Assembly (NCBI RefSeq): GCF_003575975.1
Contig: NZ_QQXK01000012.1
Coordinates: forward strand, 38,794-102,793
Reading direction: 5' to 3'
Length of the DNA stretch: 64,000 nucleotides
From: Galactobacter valiniphilus
GTDB taxonomy: Bacteria; Actinomycetota; Actinomycetes; Actinomycetales; Micrococcaceae
Shown here: positions 25,953 to 34,436 of the stretch, one piece after another
Numbering within the stretch: the first letter of the stretch is position 1
Layout of the letters: every line of letters starts with the position of its first letter
Program-made: the position numbers and the translations under genes
The notes under the pieces: generated by a model
The model's input: only the letters and a program-made list of their open reading frames with translations
What the model was told of the DNA's origin: nothing
Databases searched by the model: none

Positions 25953-26000
25953 CAGGTGCCCCGGTTCGTCTCCCGTGAGGGAGGCGAACCGGGGCACCTG
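25953..26000. terminator. Strong bidirectional hairpin
   Basis: 22-bp stem (one G-T pair) around a GTGA loop, lying 50 bp after the small HtaA stop and 15 bp before the stop of the convergent small membrane protein gene. The stem contains AGGTGCCCCGGTTCG and its complement. Confidence 0.8.
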
Positions 26001-26014
26001 TGCGTGAGCAGAAA

Positions 26015-26401
26015 TCAGACGCGGGCGGCCGCGGCTGCCGCCTTCAGCGCCTGCTTCTCGGCCTTCTTGGCAGCGCGCTTGGCGCCCTGGACGGCGCGGC
26101 TCGTGTCGGAGCCGCCGAGCAGGAGGGCCAGGCCTGACATGCCGGCGGTCACGACGCCCACGGACTCCCAGGCGCCGATCTTCTTGGCCAGCGGGTGGGA
26201 GCCGCCGAAGGCGCCGACATAGGCCGCAGTCAGGGCGACGGCGCGGGCCGTACCGGCGTTGCGCTTCCACACGGCAAAGGCGGCGGTGCCGGCGGCGGCC
26301 AGGACGGCGCCGCCGAGCTGGCGATTGCCGGTCTGGCGGGCCGTGGCGTAGCCGCCGACGAGGCCGGCGGCGGACAGGATTGCGGTGGACGGCGAGGCCA
26401 T
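26015..26401 (-). CDS. Small membrane protein, function unknown
   Basis: 128 residues with about four hydrophobic segments (STAILSAAGLVGGYATA, LGGAVLAAAGTAAFAVW, ARAVALTAAYVGAFGG, VGVVTAGMSGLALLLGG) and a highly basic Ala/Lys C-terminus (AKRAAKKAEKQALKAAAAAA). No characterised family recognised. It lies 10 bp after the YihY-type gene and is probably in the same transcript. Confidence 0.6.
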   Translation of the reverse strand: MASPSTAILSAAGLVGGYATARQTGNRQLGGAVLAAAGTAAFAVWKRNAGTARAVALTAAYVGAFGGSHPLAKKIGAWESVGVVTAGMSGLALLLGGSDTSRAVQGAKRAAKKAEKQALKAAAAAARV

Positions 26402-26411
26402 GTCCCACTCC

Positions 26412-27584
26412 TCAGTGATCGTTGGGGGCCTGGTTCCCAGACTCGTTCTTCAGCCTAGCCTCCCTGCGGCGCAGCGCCGTCAGGGCGGCAATGCCCGCAC
26501 CCAGGCCGAAGACCCAGCGCCAGGGATGCCGATCGGGGACGTCGTCGTAGGTGATGGGGTTGGCCAGCGCGCGCAACTGACGCCCGGTCAGGACATCCTC
26601 CTCGAGCTTCTCCTGCTTCTTGGTCGACGCCGCCACGGAACGGGCGGGGAGCTGTAGCTCGCGCTCGGCAGGAAGGCCGCTCTGCAGTTGCTTGGCGCGT
26701 TCCGTCTCCGCGTCGATCTCGGCCCCGAAGAGCAGCACGGAGTTCGCGATCCAAATCCAAAGGAGGAGCGCAATGAGACCGCCGATGATCCCATAGGTGG
26801 CGTTGTACTTCGCGAAGTTCGAGAGGTACCAAGCGAAGCCGGCCGTAGTCACGGCCAGGGTGATGAGAGCCACCACCGCTCCGACCGAGAGCCACGGGAA
26901 GCGATCCCGGCGCACGTTGGGAGTGAAGTAGTACAGGCTCGCGATCATGAGCACCACGATGATCACGAGGACCGGCCACTTGGCGATGTTCCAGACGGTC
27001 ACCGACGCCTGGCCGAGGCCCACGAGGTCGCCGATCCAGTGGGCGACGGAGCCAGAGACGACCAGGAGCACCACGCACAGCAGCACACCGACGAGCAGGG
27101 CGAGGGTGAGGAGGTACATCGCCGGTCGCAGGACGAGGGCCGGGCGTCCTTCCTCCACGTCGTAGATCCGGTTCATGGCGCGGCCGAAGGAGGTGACGTA
27201 GTTCGAGGCCGTCCAGACGGCACCGAGCACGCCGATGAGGAACGCCCAGCCCGCCCCCGAACCGTTGGTGAGCTGCTCAATGGGATTCTTCAAGACCGCC
27301 GCGAGGTCGGCGGAACCGTACTTCGCGACGGTGTCGAGGATCCATTGAGCAGTGGTGTCGCCCGCCCGGCCCTGGCCCACCATGCCAAGGATGGAGAAGA
27401 GCGCCAGGAGCGCGGGGAAGATCGCGAAGACGGAGCGGTAGGTCAGGGCCGCGGCGAGGTCCATGCAGTTATCGCGTGAGAACTCGCGCACGGCGCGGCC
27501 GAAAAGGTAGCGCCATGCGGTTCCGGGTAGCCTGCGGACGGGCTCGATGTCGTCAGCGTCCGTCGGATCCTTTGTAGCGCTCAC
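26412..27584 (-). CDS. YihY/BrkB-family membrane protein
   Basis: 390 residues with six transmembrane helices of the YihY/BrkB family (once mis-annotated ribonuclease BN). Family landmarks are REFSRDNCMDLAAALTYRSVFAIFP split over the first amphipathic and membrane segments, and YNATYGIIGGLIALLLWIWI near helix 5, followed by LFGAEIDAE. The role of the family is unsettled (a transporter is suggested). The C-terminal 90 residues are polar with a final hydrophobic stretch. GTG 27584 has GGGGGA 7 nt upstream. Confidence 0.8.
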   Translation of the reverse strand: MSATKDPTDADDIEPVRRLPGTAWRYLFGRAVREFSRDNCMDLAAALTYRSVFAIFPALLALFSILGMVGQGRAGDTTAQWILDTVAKYGSADLAAVLKNPIEQLTNGSGAGWAFLIGVLGAVWTASNYVTSFGRAMNRIYDVEEGRPALVLRPAMYLLTLALLVGVLLCVVLLVVSGSVAHWIGDLVGLGQASVTVWNIAKWPVLVIIVVLMIASLYYFTPNVRRDRFPWLSVGAVVALITLAVTTAGFAWYLSNFAKYNATYGIIGGLIALLLWIWIANSVLLFGAEIDAETERAKQLQSGLPAERELQLPARSVAASTKKQEKLEEDVLTGRQLRALANPITYDDVPDRHPWRWVFGLGAGIAALTALRRREARLKNESGNQAPNDH

Positions 27585-27702
27585 GCGTTCGTCCCCCTTC
27601 GCGTCCGGGGCCCGGTGGTGCCCCGCTTGCCGCCAGGGTATCCGAGCCGAGGTGGCAGCGGCAGGCGACGGCCCGGAACGACGACGGCGCGGTTGGAACG
27701 AT

Positions 27703-28836
27703 TCAGCGCGGTGCGGGCTCGTTGCGGGAGGCCCGCGGCGAGGGCATCAGGGCGGCCACGCGGTAGGAGAGGCCGCGCGCCGAGCGGTCGAAGAGCAGGA
27801 AGAGCAACGTCGCGAGGATCCAGACGCTCGTGGCGGTGTCCATCCACGCCGGTGCTTGCGGGTCCGCGGCTTGCGCGCACACGAGTGCCGTGTACCCGCC
27901 CAGGCCAAAGAGCACGCGCAGAAGCGCCTGCCAGAGCGGGGCGCGGGAGCCGTCCAGGCGCGCGGCGTCGAGCCACACGCAGCGCTGGCCCAGGGTGGTG
28001 CGGCGCGGGCCCAGGACGGGAAGCACCGCCACGAGCAAGGGCAACAGCCAGGCGAACTCGGACACGAGCCGCAGCGCGGGGGCGGCGGGGGAGAGGACCC
28101 GCAGCACGAAGGGGTCGACCGCGAACTGGGCCAGGAGCGAGGCCACCAGGGAGGCCGCGCCGATGAAGGCCAGGTCGAACACCATGCCCCAGAGCCGCCG
28201 CCCGCGCGTGACGGGGCGGCGCTGGGCCAGGCTCTCCAGCTGCCGCGGCGTCTTGATCCAGCCGAAGAGTGGGGTGAGCGCCAGCAGCACACCGATCAGC
28301 GCGCCGAGGGTGTTGGTCTCGAGGTCGCCGACGTCCGCCACGCGGTAGCGGCAGAACAGCCCGAAGATCCCCGAGTATTGCGTCGCCTCGATGGCGAGCG
28401 AGACGCCGAAGCCGAAGAGCACCGTCGCGACGGGGTGCCAACCCAGCAGGCGCACGCCCAGGATGCCGAGCGGGATGAACAGGACCACGTTGAGGACCAG
28501 CTGCCAGAACTCGCCCGAGTGCAGGGCCCCGGAGGCGCCCTGGGCGAAGGCCGTGCGCAGATCGTGCAGCGGCCCGAGCGGATCCAGGGCCAGGCCCCCC
28601 GTTCCCGCAGCGCAGGACGCCGCCTTGGAGGTGGGGAGGGGCAACATGGTGTAGGCGCCCACGGCCGCCGCGTAGATCACGAGCGCCCCCGTCGCGAGCG
28701 TGCGCGGCAGGCTCAAACGGCCGAAGCGACGATACTGCAGCGCCAGGAGGAAGACGCCTCCCACGGCCAGGGCCAGGCCGCCGAACAGGACGGCGATGAG
28801 GGCGGGCCAGAGCACTGACGAGTTCAGAAGATCCAT
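27703..28836 (-). CDS. VanZ-RDD fusion membrane protein
   Basis: 377 residues. The N-terminal half is a VanZ-like domain (four helices; NVVLFIPLGILGVRLLGW, GFGVSLAIEATQY, RVADVGDLETNTLGALIG are its signatures). From about residue 215 an RDD-family domain follows (RRLWGMVFDLAFIGAASLVA, TTLGQRCVWLDA). VanZ-like proteins are linked to glycopeptide or lipoglycopeptide tolerance, while RDD proteins are putative transporters or small-molecule channels; the function of the fusion is unknown. It stands alone, 24 bp before the PucR stop. Confidence 0.78.
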   Translation of the reverse strand: MDLLNSSVLWPALIAVLFGGLALAVGGVFLLALQYRRFGRLSLPRTLATGALVIYAAAVGAYTMLPLPTSKAASCAAGTGGLALDPLGPLHDLRTAFAQGASGALHSGEFWQLVLNVVLFIPLGILGVRLLGWHPVATVLFGFGVSLAIEATQYSGIFGLFCRYRVADVGDLETNTLGALIGVLLALTPLFGWIKTPRQLESLAQRRPVTRGRRLWGMVFDLAFIGAASLVASLLAQFAVDPFVLRVLSPAAPALRLVSEFAWLLPLLVAVLPVLGPRRTTLGQRCVWLDAARLDGSRAPLWQALLRVLFGLGGYTALVCAQAADPQAPAWMDTATSVWILATLLFLLFDRSARGLSYRVAALMPSPRASRNEPAPR

Positions 28837-28859
28837 CGCCCGCCAGTGTATGCGGCGCG

Positions 28860-30449
28860 TCAGCCGAGGTCGTTGACCAGCAGCGCCACGGCGAGCGAGG
28901 TGAGCGAGGCGGGGTCCTGCAGGCTCACCCCGAGCTCCTCCTCGAGCCGGGAGATGCGGTGATACACCGCCGGCCGGGAGAGGAAGAGCCGCTGGGCCAC
29001 CCTGGCCTTCGCCCCGCCCGTATCCACCATGGCCCGAAGCAGCTCGAGGTCGCCCTCCCGTCCGGGGGACGTCAGCGCGCCGAGCTCGGAGGCGGCGAAG
29101 CGCCGCACGCGGGCGTCCTCCGCGAGCACGGCGACGAGGCCGGGCAAGCGCACATCTGCCGCGGTGAACCACGGGCGGCCGGGATGGGCGCCGCGCCCCA
29201 GGCGCTGAGCAGCGGCCGCGACGTGCGAGGCCTCGGCGAGCCCGGCCACGGCCTCGAGCACGCCGGCCCCGGCCGGGCCCACGCCGATGAAGCGCCCGTG
29301 GGCGCCGCCATCCGCCCCGGCCGCCCCGGCCGCCCCAGCCGCCGTGCGCCCGCCGGCCAAGGCGCTCGCCACCCGGTCCAAGGTGGCGCCGCGCTGGGCC
29401 TTGGCGGAGGGGGCGAGGAGGACGGCAAGGGCGTCCACGCCGGCGTGGCCCACCAGGGCGGTGGCCCCGGCCTGCCCGACGGCGTGACTCAGCTCCGCGC
29501 GCAGCTCGCGTTCGAGCCGCGAGAGGGCAAGCGGATCGCCGTCGGCGCCCTCCATGCGAATGACGAGGGGGACCACGCGCCCGGCGGAGGCGAGCCCGAG
29601 GGAGGCGGCGCGCTGCTCGGCCGCGTCCTCGCCGGCGCTCCACGAGGCGAGCTCCGTGAGGAAGGCGGATTGCGCCAGTTGGGCCAGGTCGCGGGCGTCG
29701 CGCTCGGCCATGAGGTGCAGGGCGAGGGCCTGCGCCGCGCGCTGGGCCACGTGCCGGGCGGAGGCGTCCTCGCGGCCGGGCACCACGAGGCGGCCCCACG
29801 CGCTTTCCCGCACCGAGACCAGCTCGCGCACGCCCACGCCGTCGCGCCGTGCCAGGGCCGCCGTTACGGCGGCGGGGGCCGACCCGGCCCCGGGAACGTG
29901 GACGTGGAGCACCCGCCCGCTCGGGTCCTCCAGGAGCACGGCGGCGTCGAGCTCGCTTGCCGCGGCCCTGACGATGTCCTCGGCCGAGGCGTCGTTGAGC
30001 ACCAGATCGGTGAAGAGCTCGTGAATGCGCCGGCTCGCCTCGAGCTGTTCCATCTGCTCGGCCACGATCAGGCGGTGGACCGCCTCGGTCAGCTCCACGA
30101 AGCGCACGCGCTGGTGCAGGATCACGACGGGCAGGGCGGCACCGGCGGTCGCACGGCGCAGGGCGGCCTGCGTGGGTTCGCGCCCCGGCGGCAGCTCGAC
30201 GATGACGCCGGCGGCGCCGGCCCGCTCGAGGTCCCGCAGCTGGGTCTCGGCCGCCTGCGGGTCGGCGCCGACGAGCAGGCCCGTGCTGAGGATGAGCTCC
30301 CCGCCCTGGAGAAGATCCGTGAGCTCGAGCTGCTCCGAGACGTGCACCCACCGCACGGGGGTCTCGAGGGCCTCGGCACCCGCGATGATCTCGGGGGCGC
30401 CGGCCCGGACCACGGGGAGTTCAAGGATGGAGGCGACCGTGATGAGCAT
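28860..30449 (-). CDS. PucR-family transcriptional regulator
   Basis: 529 residues: N-terminal PucR sensor domain (1-125; VRWVHVSEQLELTDLLQGGELILSTGL is the signature), a GGDEF-like/CdaR-type middle region, and the C-terminal helix-turn-helix (about 475-529: AKARVAQRLFLSRPAVYHRISRLEEELGV). Family members activate purine, GABA or beta-alanine catabolism genes. It is divergent from the dehydrogenase-aminotransferase pair, which it most likely controls. ATG 30449 is chosen; GTG 30455, two codons earlier, is possible. Confidence 0.85.
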   Translation of the reverse strand: MLITVASILELPVVRAGAPEIIAGAEALETPVRWVHVSEQLELTDLLQGGELILSTGLLVGADPQAAETQLRDLERAGAAGVIVELPPGREPTQAALRRATAGAALPVVILHQRVRFVELTEAVHRLIVAEQMEQLEASRRIHELFTDLVLNDASAEDIVRAAASELDAAVLLEDPSGRVLHVHVPGAGSAPAAVTAALARRDGVGVRELVSVRESAWGRLVVPGREDASARHVAQRAAQALALHLMAERDARDLAQLAQSAFLTELASWSAGEDAAEQRAASLGLASAGRVVPLVIRMEGADGDPLALSRLERELRAELSHAVGQAGATALVGHAGVDALAVLLAPSAKAQRGATLDRVASALAGGRTAAGAAGAAGADGGAHGRFIGVGPAGAGVLEAVAGLAEASHVAAAAQRLGRGAHPGRPWFTAADVRLPGLVAVLAEDARVRRFAASELGALTSPGREGDLELLRAMVDTGGAKARVAQRLFLSRPAVYHRISRLEEELGVSLQDPASLTSLAVALLVNDLG

Positions 30450-30567
30450 GAGCACACTGTAAAGGAGAGAGGGGTAAGAGGTGGCACTGTGCACGTGGCA
30501 GGCCTGTGGCCCAGGCCACCAAGATGGAGGCAAGAACCCCGATTCCCCCTTCAGGAGTGAACCAAAC
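30450..30567. promoter_or_regulatory. Divergent control region between the PucR gene and the catabolic pair
   Basis: This 118-bp region contains repeated GTGGCA words (30480s-30500s), a GTGCAC palindrome and GGCCTGTGGCCCAGGCC-type symmetry, which are candidate PucR operators. The plus-strand ribosome site is TCAGGAGTG (30551-30559), 8 nt before the dehydrogenase start. Operator assignment is inference. Confidence 0.4.
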
Positions 30568-32070
30568 ATGAGCACCACGCAGCACTGGATCGACGGCGCC
30601 GAGGCCTCCGAGGCCGGCGCCCGTCTGGCCGACGTCACCAACCCGGCCACGGGCCGCGTCACGGGCCAGGTGGCCCTCGCGACCACGGATCTTGTGAACA
30701 CCGCCGTGGCCTCCTCCGTGAAGGCCTTCCAGACCTGGGGCACCACGTCCCTGGCCAAGCGCACCTCGATCATGTTCAAGTTCCGCGAGCTGCTGAACGA
30801 GCGCAAGCCCGAGCTGGCCGCCATCATCACCGCCGAGCACGGCAAGGTCCTCGACGACGCCCTCGGCGAGATCTCCCGCGGCCAGGAGGTCGTGGAGGTT
30901 GCCTGCGGCGCCCCGCACCTGCTCAAGGGCGGCTACACCGAGAACGCCTCCACGAACGTCGACGTGCACTCCAAGCGTCAGGCCCTGGGCCCCGTCGCCA
31001 TCATCTCGCCCTTCAACTTCCCGGCCATGGTGCCGATGTGGTTCTTCCCCGTCGCCATCGCCGCGGGCAACACCGTCATCCTAAAGCCCTCCGAGAAGGA
31101 TCCCTCCGCCGCCATCTGGATGGCCGAGCTGTGGAAGGAGGCCGGCCTGCCCGACGGCGTCTTCAACGTCGTCAACGGCGACAAGGAGTCGGTCGACGCC
31201 CTCCTGGATCACCCCGACGTGCAGTCGGTCTCCTTCGTGGGCTCCACCCCGATCGCCCAGTACGTCTACGAGCGCGGCACCGCCGCCGGCAAGCGCGTGC
31301 AGGCCCTCGGCGGCGCCAAGAACCACATGCTGGTGCTCCCGGACGCCGACCTGGACCTCGCCGCCGACTCCGCGATCAACGCCGGCTTCGGCGCCGCTGG
31401 CGAGCGCTGCATGGCCATCTCGGCCGTCGTCGCCGTGGGCGATGTGGCCGACGAACTCGTCGCCAAGATCGCCGAGCGCGTCAAGAAGCTGCGCACGGGC
31501 GACGGCACCCGCGGCTGCGACATGGGCCCGCTCGTGACCTCCGCGCACCGCGACAAGGTCGCCGGCTACATCGACGCCGGCATCGCCTCCGGCGCCACCC
31601 TCGTGGTGGACGGCCGCCCGGGCCAGGGCGCCGGTCAGTTCGACGCCGACGGCGAGGGCTTCTTCGTTGGCCCCACCCTCTTCGACAACGTCACCGAGGA
31701 CATGAGCATCTACCAGGACGAGATCTTCGGTCCCGTGCTGTCGGTTGTCCGCGTTGACTCCTACGATGAGGGTCTGGACCTGATCAACCGCAACAAGTAC
31801 GGCAACGGCACCGCCATCTTCACCAACGACGGTGGCGCCGCGCGCCGCTTCGAGGCCGAGGTGAAGGTCGGCATGATCGGCATCAACGTGCCGATCCCCG
31901 TGCCGATGGCCTACTACTCGTTCGGCGGCTGGAAGGCCTCGCTGTTCGGCGACACCCACGCCCACGGCACCGAGGGCTTCCACTTCTTCACCCGCGGCAA
32001 GGTCGTGACCACCCGCTGGGCCGACCCGAGCCACGGCGGCATCAACCTCGGCTTCCCCCAGAACGACTGA
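30568..32070 (+). CDS. mmsA: CoA-acylating methylmalonate/malonate-semialdehyde dehydrogenase
   Basis: 500-residue aldehyde dehydrogenase of the MmsA/IolA group, which converts (methyl)malonate semialdehyde plus CoA and NAD+ to propionyl- or acetyl-CoA. Seen: ISPFNFPAMVPMWFFPVAIAAGN, the nucleophile C281 in GAAGERCMAIS, and the group-typical IGINVPIPVPMAYYSFGGWK near the end. It is followed 22 bp later by a class III aminotransferase, giving a two-step route from beta-alanine or 3-aminoisobutyrate. Expected control by the divergent PucR protein. Confidence 0.88.
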   Translation: MSTTQHWIDGAEASEAGARLADVTNPATGRVTGQVALATTDLVNTAVASSVKAFQTWGTTSLAKRTSIMFKFRELLNERKPELAAIITAEHGKVLDDALGEISRGQEVVEVACGAPHLLKGGYTENASTNVDVHSKRQALGPVAIISPFNFPAMVPMWFFPVAIAAGNTVILKPSEKDPSAAIWMAELWKEAGLPDGVFNVVNGDKESVDALLDHPDVQSVSFVGSTPIAQYVYERGTAAGKRVQALGGAKNHMLVLPDADLDLAADSAINAGFGAAGERCMAISAVVAVGDVADELVAKIAERVKKLRTGDGTRGCDMGPLVTSAHRDKVAGYIDAGIASGATLVVDGRPGQGAGQFDADGEGFFVGPTLFDNVTEDMSIYQDEIFGPVLSVVRVDSYDEGLDLINRNKYGNGTAIFTNDGGAARRFEAEVKVGMIGINVPIPVPMAYYSFGGWKASLFGDTHAHGTEGFHFFTRGKVVTTRWADPSHGGINLGFPQND

Positions 32071-32092
32071 GCGCACGGAAGGCACCCACACC

Positions 32093-33463
32093 ATGACGGC
32101 ATCGATCGACACCGGCGTCAGCGAGGAACTCCTCGCCGAGGGCCGCCGCGCCTACGAGCTGGACCGCGAGCACGTGTTCCACTCCTGGCAGGCTCAGGGC
32201 CCGTTCAAGCCCATGACCATCGTCAAGACGGAGGGCTCCTTCGTCTGGGACGGCGAGGGGCGCAAGCTCATCGACCTCTCCTCGCAGCTGGTCAACACCA
32301 ACATCGGCCACCAGCACCCCAAGGTCGTCGAGGCGATCCAGGAGCAGGCAGCGCAGATCTGCACCATCGCCCCGCAGCACGTGAACGCCGCGCGCTCCGA
32401 GGCGGCCCGCCTCATCGCCGAGCGCACCCCGGGCGACCTCAACCACATCTTCTTCACCAACGGTGGCGCGGATGCGGTGGAGCACGCCGTGCGCATGGCC
32501 CGCCTGCACACGGGCCGCCAGAAGGTGCTCTCGGCCTACCGCAGCTACCACGGTGGCACGCAGCTGGCCGTGAACATCACGGGCGACCCGCGCCGCTTCG
32601 ACTCGGACTACTCCTCCGAGGGCGTGGTGCACTTCATGCCGGCGTACACCTACCGTTCCTACTTCGGCTCGGAGACCCCCGAGCAGGAGACCGAGCGCGC
32701 GCTGCGCCACCTGGAGGACATGATTACGCTCGAGGGCCCGCGCAACATCGCGGCGCTGATCCTCGAGTCCGTGCCGGGCACCGCGGGCATCTACGCCCCG
32801 CCGCCGGGCTACCTGGAGGGCGTGCGCGAGCTCACCGCCAAGTACGGCATCGTCTACATCGCCGACGAGGTCATGGCCGGCTTCGGCCGCACGGGCACCT
32901 GGTTCGCGGTGGAGAACTTCAACGTGACCCCGGACCTCATGACCTTCGCGAAGGGCGTGAACTCTGGCTACGTGCCGCTGGGCGGCGTGGCCATCTCGGA
33001 CGCCATCTTCGAGACCTTCCGCGACCGCGTCTACCAGGGCGGCCTGACCTACTCGGGTCACCCGCTCGCCTCGGCCGCCGCCGTCGCCACCATCAACGCG
33101 ATGGAGGACGAAGGCATGGTCGCCAACGCGCAGCGCCTCGGTCGCGACATCATCGGCCCGCGCCTGCAGGAGATGAAGGCCAAGCACCCGAGCATCGGCG
33201 ACGTCCGCGGCCTGGGCTGCTTCTGGGCCATCGAGCTCGTCAAGAACGCCGAGACCAAGGAGCCCATGGCTGCTTACGGCGGTTCCTCCCCGGAGATGAA
33301 CGAGCTCGTGGGCGCCATCAAGGCCGCCGGCGTGCTGCCGTTCGCCAACTTCAACCGCATCCACGTGGTGCCGGCGCTGAACATCTCGGACGAGCTGCTG
33401 ATCCAGGCCCTCGACGTCATCGACGAGGCCCTGACCATCACCGACGGTTACGTCACCGCCTGA
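32093..33463 (+). CDS. Class III aminotransferase (beta-alanine/omega-amino acid type)
   Basis: 456-residue PLP enzyme of the omega-aminotransferase class. Seen: IGHQHPKVVEAIQEQA, FFTNGGADAVEHAVRMAR, YRSYHGGT, the Asp of IADEVMAGFGRTG that binds the pyridine ring, and the Schiff-base K287 in FAKGVNSGY. With the upstream mmsA gene the likely substrates are beta-alanine or 3-aminoisobutyrate, yielding the semialdehydes that MmsA oxidises; GABA is an alternative. The operon ends in the strong hairpin at 33477. Confidence 0.85.
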   Translation: MTASIDTGVSEELLAEGRRAYELDREHVFHSWQAQGPFKPMTIVKTEGSFVWDGEGRKLIDLSSQLVNTNIGHQHPKVVEAIQEQAAQICTIAPQHVNAARSEAARLIAERTPGDLNHIFFTNGGADAVEHAVRMARLHTGRQKVLSAYRSYHGGTQLAVNITGDPRRFDSDYSSEGVVHFMPAYTYRSYFGSETPEQETERALRHLEDMITLEGPRNIAALILESVPGTAGIYAPPPGYLEGVRELTAKYGIVYIADEVMAGFGRTGTWFAVENFNVTPDLMTFAKGVNSGYVPLGGVAISDAIFETFRDRVYQGGLTYSGHPLASAAAVATINAMEDEGMVANAQRLGRDIIGPRLQEMKAKHPSIGDVRGLGCFWAIELVKNAETKEPMAAYGGSSPEMNELVGAIKAAGVLPFANFNRIHVVPALNISDELLIQALDVIDEALTITDGYVTA

Positions 33464-33476
33464 GTCGCTCTTCAGC

Positions 33477-33532
33477 ACGACGACGCCCGCCCCAGGTGAG
33501 CCTTGATGCTCACCTGGGACGGGCGTCGTCGT
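33477..33532. terminator. Long hairpin ending the mmsA-aminotransferase operon
   Basis: 25-nt arms with one mismatch around a 6-nt loop (CTTGAT), starting 13 nt after the aminotransferase stop. The outer arm is ACGACGACGCCCG and its complement. Confidence 0.8.
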
Positions 33533-33572
33533 ACGCTCCGTGCCGCCGGGACGGCGGCGCTACGCTGGCTGG

Positions 33573-34331
33573 GTGTCGCTCTCCCTGTTGCTCCTCACCC
33601 TCGCGCTGCTGATCACCGGCGCGCTGGCCCAGCGCATCGCCGGGCTTGGCTTTGCCATGGTGGTCTCCCCGTTCCTGGTGCTCGTCATGGGACCGCACCA
33701 CGGGATCGTGCTCGTGAACCTCTGCGGCGTCTTCTCCTCGCTGCTGATCATTCATCACGTGTGGAAGGACATCCGCTGGCGGCCCTTCATCTGGCTCATC
33801 GTGCCGGCGCTGATCGGTTCGCTACCCGGTTCCTTCCTCGCCAACGCCCTGCCCTCCGGGCCACTCAGCATCATCGTGGGCGGCATGGTGCTGCTCGCGC
33901 TGGGCGTCACGGCGGTGCTGACCCGCAAGGGCCACGTCCTGGGGGACACGGGCCCGCATCGCGGCGTGGCCGGGCTCTTTGCCGGCTTCACGAACTCCCT
34001 CTCCGGCGTGGGTGGGCCCGTGTTGACGGCCTACGCGGAGCTCACGCGCTGGCCCCAGCGCGACTTCGCCGCGACGCTGCAGCCCTTCTTCATCATCACG
34101 GGTTCCTTCTCCGCCGCGACCAAGGTCATCGCCGATCCCAGCACCATGCCGGTGTTCGACTGGTGGCAATGGTTGTTGCTCGCCGTCGCGATCGTGCTCG
34201 GCGTGCAGATCGGTAACCGTTTGGCCCCCAAGGTCCACGACAAGCTCGCGCGCCAGCTGGTCCTGCTGATGGCCGTGATCGGTGCGGTGACCGCCGTCGT
34301 CAAGGGCGTCTTCGACATCGTGGGCGGCTAG
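33573..34331 (+). CDS. TauE/SafE-family sulfite/organic anion exporter-like permease
   Basis: 252 residues with eight hydrophobic helices and the family's repeated motif: GLGFAMVVSPFLVLVMGPHHGIVLVN in the first half and GLFAGFTNSLSGVGGPVLTAY in the second. Proteins of this family export sulfite, sulfoacetate or other small anions; the substrate here is not evident. The GTG start lies 6 nt after a TACGCT -10 element (33561-33566), indicating a leaderless message, which also fixes the start. Confidence 0.82.
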   Translation: MSLSLLLLTLALLITGALAQRIAGLGFAMVVSPFLVLVMGPHHGIVLVNLCGVFSSLLIIHHVWKDIRWRPFIWLIVPALIGSLPGSFLANALPSGPLSIIVGGMVLLALGVTAVLTRKGHVLGDTGPHRGVAGLFAGFTNSLSGVGGPVLTAYAELTRWPQRDFAATLQPFFIITGSFSAATKVIADPSTMPVFDWWQWLLLAVAIVLGVQIGNRLAPKVHDKLARQLVLLMAVIGAVTAVVKGVFDIVGG

Positions 34332-34436
34332 CGCCCTCCGCCGTGCCTGCCGCGCCAGCGGCCCGGGCGGTGGCACCATAAGGGGACGCGGCGCGAGCCG
34401 CCCACCCCACCCCAGCCCCACACGAGAGCGTTCTTC

